Source: Acridotheres tristis (taxonomy: Eukaryota; Chordata; Aves; Passeriformes; Sturnidae). Taken from it: 64,000 bases of DNA. Within the stretch, counting starts at the first letter, position 1. Each line of letters starts with the position of its first letter. Shown one piece after another: positions 1 through 13,064 of the stretch. Position numbers and translations under genes: made by a program. The notes beneath the pieces are model-generated. The model was not told the origin of the DNA and did not search any database. It worked only from the letters and a program-made list of their open reading frames with translations. The stretch spans positions 45,187,154-45,251,153 of the forward strand of contig CM072887.1 of the NCBI GenBank assembly GCA_037013685.1. The letters are read 5' to 3'.

Positions 1-3000
1 GCTGATTCTATGATTTAAACATCAAGAGATGAAAGCAGCTGCCAGGCTTATTTATCCTTTCAATAAATCCAGTTTAATATAAAAGTCAATCCACATTCAG
101 CAAAAACTAAGAAACTTCAACATTTTTACTAAGGAGTGAAAGATTTAATAAAGTTTTCCTATGAATTTGTGAGAAACTGTATAGCAATTATAAACCCATT
201 ACTGATCTGCCCAGTTCTTTGATTATAATCAACTCTGGGATCTCAGGTAAGCACATCTAGCTAGCCCAACTCTTCTTTTTCCTAGGAATCCAACAACTTT
301 AAATTCAAGTTACATACATATGTAGCAACCTAGCAAAACAGGATTGTGAAATTATTTGAGACACTGTATAGGCTGAAAAATTGCCTCTTGTTGTCCCGGT
401 AGAGCTTCCTGTCTACTTCTCTTCTGGTATATTGTTAATTATATCCCTGATTCCTGATTTCTGAGTATCTGAGAATGTGTTCAGCTGATGTTATATGTGT
501 GTGAATGTGTGTGTGTATGCACAGCATGCATTCACACGCCTGAAATGCATACCAGGAAAGAGGTGACCTATTGTTCCAGGTTTTACAGGGCCCCCAATCA
601 TGATTACATGTGATTGAAATTTTTTAAAGTCAGAAAATTGTGTTATAACTATATAGCTCATTATTTGCCACCTGAAATTCAAGTTTATCTCTTGAACCAA
701 AACACAGTGTCCGCAGTTCAAACTGAGAAAACCAAAACATAGCCTGTGAGTTTACAGTTTTATAATGGGGTACTTGCCCAGTAAAACCTTAATCTTGAGC
801 AGAGTCTCTCCCCAAAGTGATCATGCCTCTTTAATAGATACAAAGGGGAAAGGAATTGAAGGCTACATTCAGGGAAGAGCATGAAGCTGTCTTTGCAGGG
901 CACAGGACGATGAGAACCCAGATCTGGGCTGCACGGTACCAGTGCTCAAAGGGAGCTGCTCAGGAGCCAGGCACAACCATCAGCAGCAGCCCCGTGTCCT
1001 GCTGGGGAGGCTGTGCTGCACAGGAGGCACACATGGCTCCTGCAACACCTTGTCCTGAGCTGCACCGTGGGGATGCACCACCCTTCTCAGAGCCAGCTCA
1101 GATCCTGTGTGCAGTATCTGTACGGCTTCCGATGAAAGTTCAAGTTGCAATTTTCTGACAAAAGCTGGTGGAGCCCTGCCGCTTGCACTGTCTGCCCAGG
1201 TGATCTTCAGATAAAAATGATTTGATTCAAAGAAATGCTTATTTTTGCACGTGAAGGATACTCACTAAAAAATGTTTGTTTTCCACAACCTGTTTTAAAA
1301 ATCATCAGGAGAAGTGCACCTAAATCTGTTTGACGCCAGGTTATTCAGTGGTGTGAAAAATGTGATATTGCCAATTTGTAACCTGGCAATTTTTGATAAA
1401 GACAATTTTAAAAGGGCTTTAATATTTATAGTTTAGATATGACCAGTATTTCCTGGTATTTGTGATGTGGTCTGCACCGAACATGATTTATAAAAGTCAG
1501 AGGTCCCCTGGGGAAAGGATTGTACTTTAAACTGTTGCTCTAAATCTGATTTAGTTACATGTTGAAAGATTATTTTGTATTCTCCTTTGAACTGACCAAA
1601 ACTTTTTTTTTAATTGCTTAGACTCTTATTTTGCTGAAAATAAAACAAGTATCTTATTTTACAAAGGGGCATCAGTGTTGTGAACACAGAACTGATGTTA
1701 AAGCTGCTTTTGTATTCAGTGTGAGATGGTGTTTACAGATGATTTTGACAACAGTGGAAATATATTAAATGGTGTCTGTGTATCTGAGCTATTTAATTTT
1801 GTGTTATGTTCATATGAAGAAATATTTATACATATTTCACCGAATGTTTTATTTAATGTTGATAAATATTGCTCTTCAGTCTTCAGCTGTAGTGTCCCTT
1901 TAAAGTGATTCATGAAGGTCTGCTTGAGAAATGAATAGACTATACCTAGCTTTCTTGTCAATAAGATAAATTCTCTTTTGTATGAGTTGTTTAAAATGTC
2001 TACCCTAAAGAAATCTCATAAATTATATTGAAACTCTACTGCAAATACAATTTTAGTATGAAAAAGAAAAAAGTTAAAGCTTCATCTATGGCACAAGTGC
2101 ATTTTGAACTGAAATACATGAATTGTTTTGCTAGTTTGCTAGCCACATACAAAGGCACCCATGTTGCAAAGAAAATTAATTATCTTTATTTAGAGAAAAA
2201 GGCATATATTTGAAATATATTCATTACTCAAGTTGACCTAAAAATGTTTTAACATTTAAATATATATCTATATCTATATATATTGCCATATTATTATATT
2301 CTGATATCTAGAGTAGTGCTGTGCCCCTAATACACAAAATGTGAGAGCATGTAAGGAAGCCAGAGTTCATCGGGGGATTTATGGTATATTAGTATTGATT
2401 TTAAAATGGGAAACTATTATTTTTATTGAAGTTAAGCTTCCTTGAAAGCGTCTGTCACCACTGTTTACATAATAGGAAGAGTTCAATTCTTGGCTTGTTT
2501 TAACAGAGAAATAAACAACCTGTCTTTTGATGTGTGAACAGGCTTTAAAATGTTATTTACAGGCATCATAAAATGTGTATGTATACACATATTGTAGCAT
2601 AGATCAGTTTAGTTATTATTTATTTAATGGAATATGCACTATAAAATATTAAGAATTTGGCTGTGTTACAAGTACAGTGGGCATCAATTTAATTTGTATT
2701 TTATATGTTTCTATGTTTGCTTTAAACCCATGCACACACAAAAATTTTAGCTGTATGAACTAGTGGATATATTATTTATGAACACAGGAGCACATAATAT
2801 GTTGCAGAAGAACAATGCAAGACCAATGACACAGAATTACTTTCAAGAAGTACAAATGGTGTAATATTTCATCTGGTTTGAGGAAAATTAAGTCAGAATC
2901 GCAGTAGAAAGCATCATTTTGATGGCAGACAAACAACTCAGTCCCATTAACTCTCCTCACAGCTCTGAAAGCTGACTTTTCAGAAACCAGTCTCCGTTAA

Positions 3001-6000
3001 TTGCAATAATACAAGATTAGACTCCATATGAAGAGGACCAAAGAGTCAGAAGCGATAGCCAGACAGGAGCCATTGGGTAGTCTGGAGAAAGCTTTGTAGA
3101 ATAGACCCCAGTCACTGTCAGCCTCTGAACAGGCAAAAAATACATTATATGTTTGGCTTTTTCATTGTAAAATTGTGATAGAAGTTTATTACTTCTGTAC
3201 CGGTACAGGCAGTGAGAGATATCTGATCTGAAGATGTGAGGGCAGGGACCATGGTGCATGAAACACTTTTTCCTACTCCTGCATAACACACTTTCAACAA
3301 AAGTAAACTGCAAATCAGTCTGGCACTGTTCTAAAGCTAAATAAATATAGGAAATGAGGGAGTAGCTCCCAGGATCTAAACCTGTGGATCTGTGTAACCT
3401 AAACAATAAATGGCCTAAAGGGTTCTGGCAGTAGAAATATGCCCAGAGATATTCAGAGAGAGTTGGTGACCTTTCTCAATTATGTACAGCTTCATTTTCT
3501 TACTTTGCTGTCTTGATTATTATATTTCTTTACTTATTCTACAAGAATATTCTAAAAAGTCTTGGTTCATTATCAACCTTATATATCTAAAAAGTGAGTA
3601 GAGATCCCAAAGTACACTTGGTTTGCCTCTACAGAATGCAAACATCAAAGCAAAAGGAAGTTTTATTTTTTTTCCCTAATCAGCAGCATCAATAATTTTA
3701 AAAAGTTATCATCACGCTACCCTATATACAGTAGGGATGATCAAGCACTGTCATACTATTTATAAACTACTTTACACTCACCCCTTACCCATCTACTTAT
3801 TTATGCATCGCTATTCAAATTTATATTCGAGATTCTAAACTCTCATTTTCCTCCAGATGGCTCCTAGATTCTTATGCTAAAAGATGCTCTACAAGCCTGC
3901 CTTGTTATCAGGCAGGTTTCTTTCCCTTTCACAATCTCCCTATGCAAACTTATCTGATCTTACATTATCAAAAGACACTTTACTAATTACAGTAGTTTAA
4001 CAGTTTTGAGTTCTGATACTTTTTTTCTAAAGATGTATAAGACCTACCAAAAACAACTGGAGAAGGCTTCACATTTCCTAGGTCCATGTTGGCGGAAATG
4101 ATCTGTGCCACAAATGGTCTGTTCACCAAGCCTGACCAGGGGATGACCTGTCCCTAGGGATGTTGTCCCAAACCCCCACTAGCTTGAACTTCATTCAGAT
4201 CATCAATAATCATGTATTTTAATGCATCTGAAAATTTTAAAAAACATACATATTCATTGTAGTAGTTCTGAATATTCTTTGACTAATGCAAAACTGCTGT
4301 CCCTATTTACGACCTGCTTCCACCCTCTGTGATTTTCAATTTTATGTACTCTTTTTATCTTTTATGCATTTGCCCATTCAAATACCACTGCACTGGCTTC
4401 TGGGAGGAATTCAAAGTGATACATATTTGTAGGTTGTTTCTTGTGAGCCTGAAAGTTATGCAGAGATGTCTGGTGGAGGTGAGGTGTTCATAATGATGGC
4501 TGCCTTTTTGGACTCATGCACTGCACTCCCATGATACCCCAACACTTCTGTTTGGAAGCTTAGCTAAAGCATGCATGACATTCAGGTTTTCATGGCGTTA
4601 AAAACTTAATTTAATTAGGATATTCTTCCTTGTAGCAGACATAGATCATTTATAGCATCTGCACTTTTCTGCTTCTATATTTTTGAGCTGCCAGAAAGAT
4701 ATCAGGCAAAACGTTGATTTGTAATGTCGGATACTTGGGCATTTTTGTGCTTCAGCTTTTAAAGTAAGGTAGAGATAATGCAGTTGTGCTATTTGTTGAA
4801 AACAAGTTGAGTATGAATGGGAATTCTACACTATGTTTATTTCATTTCATACACCATAGCACTGCAGCTGGCTGAGATTGATCATCACAGTATTTGATGT
4901 CACTGACAGTTCTTCACAATCTTAACTGGCAAATTCATTACCTATGCTGTACTGGCATTTGGGACTTTCCTCTTCACTACTCACACTGCACATTCAAAAT
5001 ATAACATCGAGTGTATTTTTTTTTCCTTGAGAAATATAATTGTAGTTATTTCCAAATACATTCCTAGATGTGCTTGAGGATGCTTTGTTTAATTTTAGAT
5101 ATCAAAGTGGCTCAAAAGAGCCAATCCATGTCAGGGGTTGTTTAATGGAAGGAGCACAGATAACATGGGAAAACATTAAGAAAAGTGCTACTTATTTCAT
5201 GGCTTATTCCAATATGTGTTGTATGGTGTGTATATTGTACCTATACCTCTCCTTGCACTGTGTATATCTCAGGATAACATATGTGTGACTCTACTGTGCA
5301 TGGACATACAGAGAGATCTACAGACCATATCTAGAGCAATGTTTATAGAGGTATGTACAAACTTATGCTGAAATTGTCAGCCATGGTAAACATTGCCTTT
5401 GATGCCTCATCAGTTGTAACTGGACAGTGAAATTGTGTTTAAGTCTCTTCTGCTTATCTGCAAGAAAAGTTTCCACATCTTTCCTTAGTGCATATTTTTT
5501 ACAATTGCATTGCCCATGTTTCTGGATATGGTGTTTTCGGTGTATTGAGCAGGCTTTTTAGACATTACCCAAAATTTAGAAATGCATGAACGTATTTCAC
5601 TTACTGAGCTATTGCATCAAGGCTGCACTAGGTTTAACTCCATTACATTACCCAAACTCACGCTGCCTTTTTTCAAATAAGAAAAAAAGGCCTCTTAGGC
5701 TAGATTCTATCTAGATTCGTGTAAGAGAAACTCCTATGTCCATGTGAACATCACTGCCACTTTCTCAAAGTTGAAAGAGAAATCCAGTCACTATGAAAAC
5801 TGTTTGAGGCAAATTTCACAAACATATAAAGGCAAGTTACCACTGCAATTTCTTTGAGGTAAGAACAGCACTCCTTCCATTAGAAACGAGAGGGTAAAAA
5901 ATTACCATCCTCTCTCATCCCATACTATTGCTCTGCCCTTTCTGTTGCATGGTATGCTTTTCATTTGCCAGTCCCATGGGTGGAATTTTGCAGGCTTTAA

Positions 6001-9000
6001 AAACCTTGTTTTCCTGGTAAGACTAAGAAATACCCAGTATATCTAGATCATTCACCCCCTTCTGGGCTTTCAAACAATAAATCCTTGACTGTATGATGCT
6101 GGCTTAAGGGAATGTCTTACGAAAATTATGATAAAACCATTCAATCTAATGGTGGTGAGAAGAGGTAACTTTTTTCCAAGCTAGTGATGCTATAAAATTT
6201 ATGTAACTTGGCAGAAAATGTGGAAAAAAACCCCAGACATTTAAAGGCTTTATAGATGTGCACATCCTCCTTGCATAATGGTGAATAAACACATGTAAAC
6301 AGTGCCCAAAGAAGTTCAGTGTATGAATGACTCTGTGTGCCAAAAGCAAGCATCACCATTAGCTACACTGTTGGCAGAGCACCCTGACACCCCACTCAGG
6401 CCTCTGTGAAGAGATCCTTATTATAGCACTCTAGGACTAAATAACAAGGCCTTAATGTGTAAGCAGGGTGCATATGTATTTTCCAGGATGGGAGATTCTT
6501 TCTCACTCCTGGACCAAAGTTATTTAGTGCAATTTCTGGAATGAAACTACTCTTGCAATGATCTGGTAATCATCACTCAACCATGCCTAACAATCAGAAA
6601 AGCATAGGATATTATAGTGCCAAGACAAATTTATTTTTCAATTCATTCATACAGGCATAGTTAATTTACTGAAAATACTCAAAAGATATGAAAAATTTTA
6701 CACTATCATGGAAATAAAGTCCCTGGACAAGAATCTGATTCTTTATGTAGTTTCAAAATCCAGTCTTCTTGAGCCTGTTTTTCTTCTCTTTTGAAATCTT
6801 TGGGTAACAAACCAAATGTAGTCACTCCTGAAATACTGCCTACTCCAGACATGCCAAAGGAATGAGGAAATGGCCAAATGGCCTTCATTAATTTGTGCTT
6901 AATGTGTCCAAATTAAGAATTATTATTACCATTGTGGCACAGACTAAATAACACCATGGGGCAAAAGATATAAGCCAATTTACTCTGAACGCTTCACAGT
7001 GTTGCACTCTGCTTATGCAGATATATATCAAGAAATGGGCTTGTGCTGTATTTCCTGATGCTCAGGACTTTTTTTCCACTCATTACCTTTATTCTTCTCA
7101 TAGATCTCTCCCCTCCTATTGAACACACCTATCACATATATTTATTGAATATACCTATTGAATACCCTCTGCCATCAATATAGAAATATTCATTTCTTTG
7201 CATCTGCAAAGCTATATGAAATCAGATATAGCTGGAGTTAAGCAGCTTTTATCCTCTACTGGCATGAATTTTTCTGTTTCAGAAATACATTCCATTTTCT
7301 TGCCTCATATCGCCATTAACAATGTTTATTTTACAAGTGATATTAGGACCAAAACTTTTCACTTTTCAGGCTGTAGAAGTACATCCAAGTAAATGTTTCG
7401 TTCCTTTATTCAAAGTGAGTGTGACTTCTTGGCAATAAGGTGATCTGAACAAAATCCTCCGTGTAAAGGATAGAACAGCATTTATCTCCTGCTCTGCCCC
7501 TGCACTTCACTGATGGAAGGTCTTTTCAGGTCCTCTCTCTTGTTTTCAAAACAGTACAGCTACGTTACGTAGTTGCATATTTCTCCTGCTGTGAGACAGG
7601 AAGGATCAGCATGAAAAATGCGAGAGACTTAAACTAATGTGCACAGGTGCCACTTTTGGTTTTGTTTTATTTTGGTTTTTAGTCTCTGCAATGCATATTG
7701 ACTGACACAGAATCCATCATTAGAGATGAAATATAAGACCAAGGATGGACAGCTGCTCTCAAAAGCAAGCTGCGTAGGGATGGATCATTGAAGTCCATGT
7801 ACTAAGTGCACACAAGAGCTCTTAATTAAAGCTGTAAAGAGCCTGAATTACAATTCATTGCTTTCCAAAAGAAGTGAGAAAATGTTAAAATGTGAAGTTT
7901 TGTAGATGTAAACTGTAGATGTTAGAAGATGTCAGAGAAGCAGATGTAATTTTTAAAATATTAATTATACCTGGGTTTCTAGAGGCGCCCCACCACCCAG
8001 TTGCCTCTTAACCCAATTCCTCCTTGCCTAAAAGCTGACCAGCAGTCATGGGACTTCTGCCTCACAGGAAGTTGGAACTGAACTCCTGCCCCTGCCACCC
8101 CACAGCAGGAAGGGTGTGGGCCACACCACTCAAGTTGTTACAAGAAAGAGCCATAAGCTTCCTGCTTCTATTTGGAGATAGCGGGTATTTTTGTGATAGA
8201 AATAGAGATAACATTTGCAGGAATCTGATGAACATATTTTATGTGTTTCCTGATATGTTCCTATTACTTGAAAGCTTTCTGTTCTGCTGGTAATGGAGCA
8301 AAACAAATCCCAGAGACAATATCTGAATGCATACTTTTAAGGCTTGAAAATTTAAAATAAATTGAGTTTTGCCGGTTGCTTTCTGATTTTGAAATATATG
8401 GAGAAATTGTATGAAGTAATTAGGCACCTCAGAAATAGTTTAATGAAAAGGAATTTGGAATTTTACACCTTATAAAACTGATTTTCCTCAGCAAAACCAG
8501 TGGAGCTGAATGTACTGTAAACTCATAAAGTTACAGGAAACAGTACAAAGGAGCCCCTTAACTTCTGCCATGTAAAAAGACAGTGCTTGAGCATTCACTT
8601 AAAATCTGATGTCTATTGAATATTAACATATTTTAAATTATTGGCCAAGTTGATCTTTTTTTTGCTAGCACCTACCTTATTATGCAGCAATTTTTCTGCC
8701 AATAAATTAAATTCTATGTGTTGGTAAACTCTCAGAAAGAATACTTGGCCCTAGTTCATATTGCCAGCAGTTTGCAAAACACTAGCACAGTAATTGGAAG
8801 AGTAGAGGCAGGTAATGATGAAGAGCAATCGTTTTGCTTGGCTTCAGTGTTTTAGAGGAACCTTCCCTTTTGTAGCTAATAAAAATGAGAGTAAGAGAAG
8901 ATATACTGAGAGAGACTCAAATGTTTTATTCTCTCCTCTGGCATGATTGCCACCATTGCAGTCCTGAGGGCAGAAGGTGGATGGCTGTGTGTTGGTAGAA

Positions 9001-9168
9001 AAATCAATGCATCAGTCCAGGTCAAGTGTCCCATGAGAGCTCACATTTCTCCTTTCACCGCATGGGTATCAGCCCAAAATGTGCTGTTAAAACTTGGCTC
9101 CCACTGAACTATCACGGTGGAACATTGTGCTCTTAAGAGATTTTCTCCTGCCAAGATGCTTTAACATC
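1..9168. other. Non-coding DNA, no recognisable gene
   Basis: No open frame here resembles a known protein. The open frames are short (60-130 codons), overlap on both strands and lack splice-site context or a coding-like composition. The sequence is AT-rich with many TTTAAA and AATAAA-like words. A GC-richer patch lies near 880-1180, with a 100-codon open frame that I do not recognise. A short TA-rich tract lies at 2260-2284. The region is either intergenic DNA upstream of FMN2 or part of a 5' intron of that gene. In mammals the upstream neighbour of FMN2 is CHRM3, but nothing here identifies its single coding exon. Confidence 0.6.
2260..2284. repeat. TA-rich simple repeat
   Basis: Imperfect TA/TATC alternation, read directly from the sequence. 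No coding potential. Confidence 0.8.
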
Positions 9169-9187
9169 TTTTTTTTTTTTTTTTTTT
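9169..9187. repeat. Poly(T) run, 19 bases
   Basis: Nineteen consecutive T, followed by AAACTCTCC. No adjoining gene-like sequence was recognised that would make this the tail of a retrocopy. Confidence 0.85.
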
Positions 9188-10064
9188 AAACTCTCCACAG
9201 AAAACTAATCAGGTGGCACCTTCCCGTGTGGAAATTTCCCTGCAAATACATTACTGTAATCTACAAATGATTTTTACCCTGTATGCCCCTGATAACAATT
9301 GCATTAATATAAGCAGATAAACTCATTTCTTTAGTTGCTGCTCATAGAGTGGCTTGCTAGTTAAGATAAAAAGCAAATTATGGGATATAAAAGACATATC
9401 TGATTGTACAGTAATACACTGTGTGCCAAGCAGGCGGTGAGGTAAGGTTTACATAACTGCTAGATGTTGCTTGAACTTTTGAGATATATTTCCATGTTAT
9501 TTTCTCCTCTCAGGAGCCAAAACAGGGGCAGAAAACAGAACAAGCAATTAAGAGAAATGTAATTGTTTTGATTGAAGTAATTTGAGATTAGAAGTTGCAA
9601 GAGGGATAAACAATCTAGAAAATATTTTGAAGTCTTCATCATGTAGATGCTTTCCTTTGGGGAAACTGTCCTTCCCTTCAGTCTGGGAGGACTCCACTTA
9701 GGTGTGGATTTGTAGAAGGAAGTTTTGACTCCAGTCATATGCTACAGTATTCTTTGACTGCTATTAATTCACTTAATGACCCAGCCTGTTGCTCAGTGCT
9801 CTCTTAGCGACAGTGAAAAAAACCAGCCTTTTCTGGGGCCTGATCCAAGCCCAGCTCCAGCTGATGGAAGGGCTCCCTCTGTGCTTCTGAAATTAACTTT
9901 CTTCCCCGGAAAAGCCCGAGGCAGCCAGGCCCCTCACCATAGTGTGGGGCTGCACTGTGTGTCCTCCCAGCATTACAGACCTCCACTTGTGTGCCCCCCA
10001 CCTTTCACTCCCTGGGTATGAGCCTGTAAAGAAATTCTCTCAGAAAATATAGAGCAAAGAGGGC

Positions 10065-10108
10065 AAGCCACCCCCAGCCACTTTCAAAGCCACCCCCAGC
10101 CACTTTCA
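10065..10108. repeat. Perfect 22-base tandem duplication (2 copies)
   Basis: Two adjoining identical copies, 10065-10086 and 10087-10108, each beginning AAGCCACCCCC and ending CCACTTTCA. The microsatellite that starts about eight bases downstream suggests a slippage-prone site. Confidence 0.95.
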
Positions 10109-10115
10109 TACCTAC

Positions 10116-10156
10116 ATATATATATGTGTGTGTGTGTGTGTGTGTATATGTATGTA
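10116..10156. repeat. (TA)n-(TG)10 microsatellite
   Basis: A short TA run passes directly into ten uninterrupted TG units (10125-10144) and then TATATG/TATG. This is an ordinary dinucleotide microsatellite, probably length-polymorphic. Confidence 0.95.
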
Positions 10157-13020
10157 CATCTCTTTCCAGTTCCCTTCCTCCTTCCTGCTGCCCAATGACA
10201 GCATATTCACACAACAAAAAACAGTGGCTTCTAAATAACTTCCAGCTGAATTGCAGACTGCAGTGCTCTTTATTACCAGTAACATTAGAGAAAAATGAAA
10301 ATGAGGAATTGCACAGCTCTGTCCTGTTTATGACTCCTTTTCTTCCTTTCACATTTAAATGAACATTTATTTGTTTGGAGGAAAGATTGTGGATAACTGG
10401 CGCAGCATTCTGATAGATATTTTAACATATTCAGAGAAGAGAAAATCTAGTTTCACAAGTAGACATCTTGGAATTCTATTTTATTTCTTGCCAAATTCAT
10501 CCCAGGCAATTTGAGACCCACCTCTGCACAACTGTCTTCCTGTGTTTTTGACAACTGAGCAATTTTCTCACATGTGCCAGTTTGTTCAAATTTCTTTCTT
10601 TGTTTCCTCACAAATGTTTTCTGAATTTACATGCCTTTGCCTTTTTGCTGGTGCAGAGTCTGTTTGCACTACCCTTAGCTGAAGTTATCATGAGGGATCC
10701 AGTCATAGTACAAATTTCCTCCACCTTACCTTATTTTACAGCTTGAATTCGATCCTTGACATACTCAATTATCACATACTCAACAGCCAGGGAGTTGTGG
10801 GCAATGCTTTTAATCTTCATAATATTTAATAAAGTAATCACGTGCATATAAATGAGGTGTTTAAAAATGCCAATCCATAAGCCATCCCATTGCTTCAAAG
10901 TACCATATCAAGTATATTTTCCTATTAGTTATGGAAGCAAATATGTCAGTGCATAGCCAGGACTAGGTATGTAGTCTATAATGACATCTAATACAAAACA
11001 GATATTCTTCAAATAGTTCATTAAATAATTTTACCTAATTCATCCTGGCTAAACAGACTTAGTTTAGTTCAACCCTGTTAAGCTCTCTTCAAAATTCTCA
11101 TTAGCATCAATGGAAATTCTAGAAAGAACAGATAAATCAGTCTCTCACTATAGGACAGATAAATAACATTTTGGGTTTATATTTCTAGTTAATAAATGTA
11201 ATAAAATTATTTAAAATGTAAACACTCAAAGCCTGTTCTGTGCCCTCAGGGAACCCCTTTATCCCACTCCAGCAAAGCTGCATATAGCAGGATATATTCC
11301 ACTAATACAGTCAAAAATATATGGGTGTATAAGAATAAACAGCTTAAAAAAATCATACTGTAAATTATGTGATTGAGTGAAACTGTATGTATATTTTTAA
11401 GTCTTCAGAATAGTTGAAGTTTTAACTTATTTCAAATTTTTAAGTTGAAATCTATTCATATTTGGAAATTTTGTACAACCTTGTAAAGTTAAATACTATG
11501 TCACTGTAATTTATTTTTGTTGTCATATATTGACACATGCTCATTTATATATGAAGTGTACTGTTTATCAATTGCTTCTAAGGCAGCAATAAAAATATGA
11601 AAGTTGTTCTCATTTTCCTGTCACAGCTGTCATTTATATCCAGTACATTATTTAAATACTTTTAATTCTGTTCCTTACTAAAAGAGATAGTTACTGAGTT
11701 CTTAACTATGTCTTCCAGTTCTCATTGAATACATGGGCTGTTCTTGCCTGTGCAGCTGTGAGAACTTGGGGATACACTTTGCAGAAGTCCTGGAAAGGGA
11801 TTGCCACTTCAGTGCATCACACCAAGAGGACATCAGAAAGTGAAGGGGAACAAAAAGTCAGAACTCCTTCTCTTTTCCTACAAGATTTGGTTTTACTGTC
11901 TAACTGAAGGCTCCACATCATACCATGTGTCGTTTCAGGCTCTCTGAAGTGTGGGGTATTCAGACCCCTCACAACAATGAATGTGGGTCGAACTTGCAGA
12001 ACACCTTAAAATATCAGTCCCACTGTTGAGATTTGATTCAGTAAAATAGTACTTCTCCAGTTTCCTTTCATCTTGAAGGAAAGGCTTTAGAACTTTCCTC
12101 CACAAGCACAACCTGTAGAGGTCTTACGTACTTTCCTCACCCTGTACACTATGGGATGTACCTGCGAATTCACAGCCATTTGGAATGGTTGCACAATTCC
12201 AGCTTTTTCCTTGGTCCAGGCCAAAGGCCAGGTGTGTAACAGGGTGCAGAATGTATGTTCCATACATCAAGGACCACTAGTTACTATGAAATGCAATCAT
12301 CTGCAGACATTTAAGTTTCATATCTATAGCTGCTATAAAAGAGAGGTCATGGGAGGAATGAGCTTAACTGGAGGGGTTTCTTCCAGTGATTCAACTTCTT
12401 TTTCTGCTTGCTGATCTGAGGAATATAAATGTAATGGGAGCTAGAAACAGTAAATGTCATTTTATATGATCTCTGCAATAAAGTGGTAGAGAAAATAGAT
12501 AAAATACAAAAAGACAAAGACGAGGCCTGGACATGAACCACACATAATAGAAAAGGGAAACTGATGTTGTGAAATGGGCATGTTTGCTTTTTATCATTAC
12601 TGCAAAGGTGGATTATTTTTTGTTATATGTCATTTGGCATCTGCTTGTGTCATGAGCCTTTCTTTCTCATCACTATCAAATTTCACCTGTCCGTTTTCCT
12701 TCCTTTCGTTACAGGATGGAGTAGATTTATTGTGATCCTTTCAGGAATGATTGTGAACTGTGGATCACAGAATAACTCACAGAATAACAGCTGGATGCAG
12801 GGAGCAGCTGAGGGTGCCACTCCTCCAGCCCCAGCCGGCTGATCTACAGCGAGCTGCTCCTGCCAGACTCGGGAGGGAGATGAGTGACAACACACGCTCC
12901 CAGTTACAGCTGAGAGTGCTAACACTCCACCCAGATTAGGAGTGCCTTCACAGCTGATACAAACTGACCTATTTAATGCTGAAAGAGGTGAAATAAAGAG
13001 GAGAGAGAAGGAAAAGGGAC

Positions 13021-13064
13021 GTTTTGTTTTTTTGGGGTTTTTGTTTTGGTTTGGGTTTTTTTTG
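13021..13064. repeat. G/T-rich low-complexity tract
   Basis: The + strand here is only T and G, with runs such as TTTTTTTGGGG and GGTTTGGGTTTTTTTT, ending in GCAG. It belongs to a family of similar T-run/G-run tracts scattered through the window on both strands. It resembles a polypyrimidine tract before an AG, but no convincing exon follows. Confidence 0.8.

Noticed and set aside
1..20. GATTCTATGATT at the window edge, like the 3' terminal repeat of avian CR1 LINEs
   Set aside because: Only about a dozen bases are visible and no CR1 body can be read; suggestive but unsupported.
1..3000. Possible CHRM3 3' untranslated region, as CHRM3 lies upstream of FMN2 in mammals
   Set aside because: The CHRM3 coding exon is not in the window and a UTR cannot be recognised by eye.
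12757..12795. Repeated CACAGAATAAC words, like passerine CR1 tail repeats
   Set aside because: Only two or three degenerate copies, and no adjoining CR1-like sequence.
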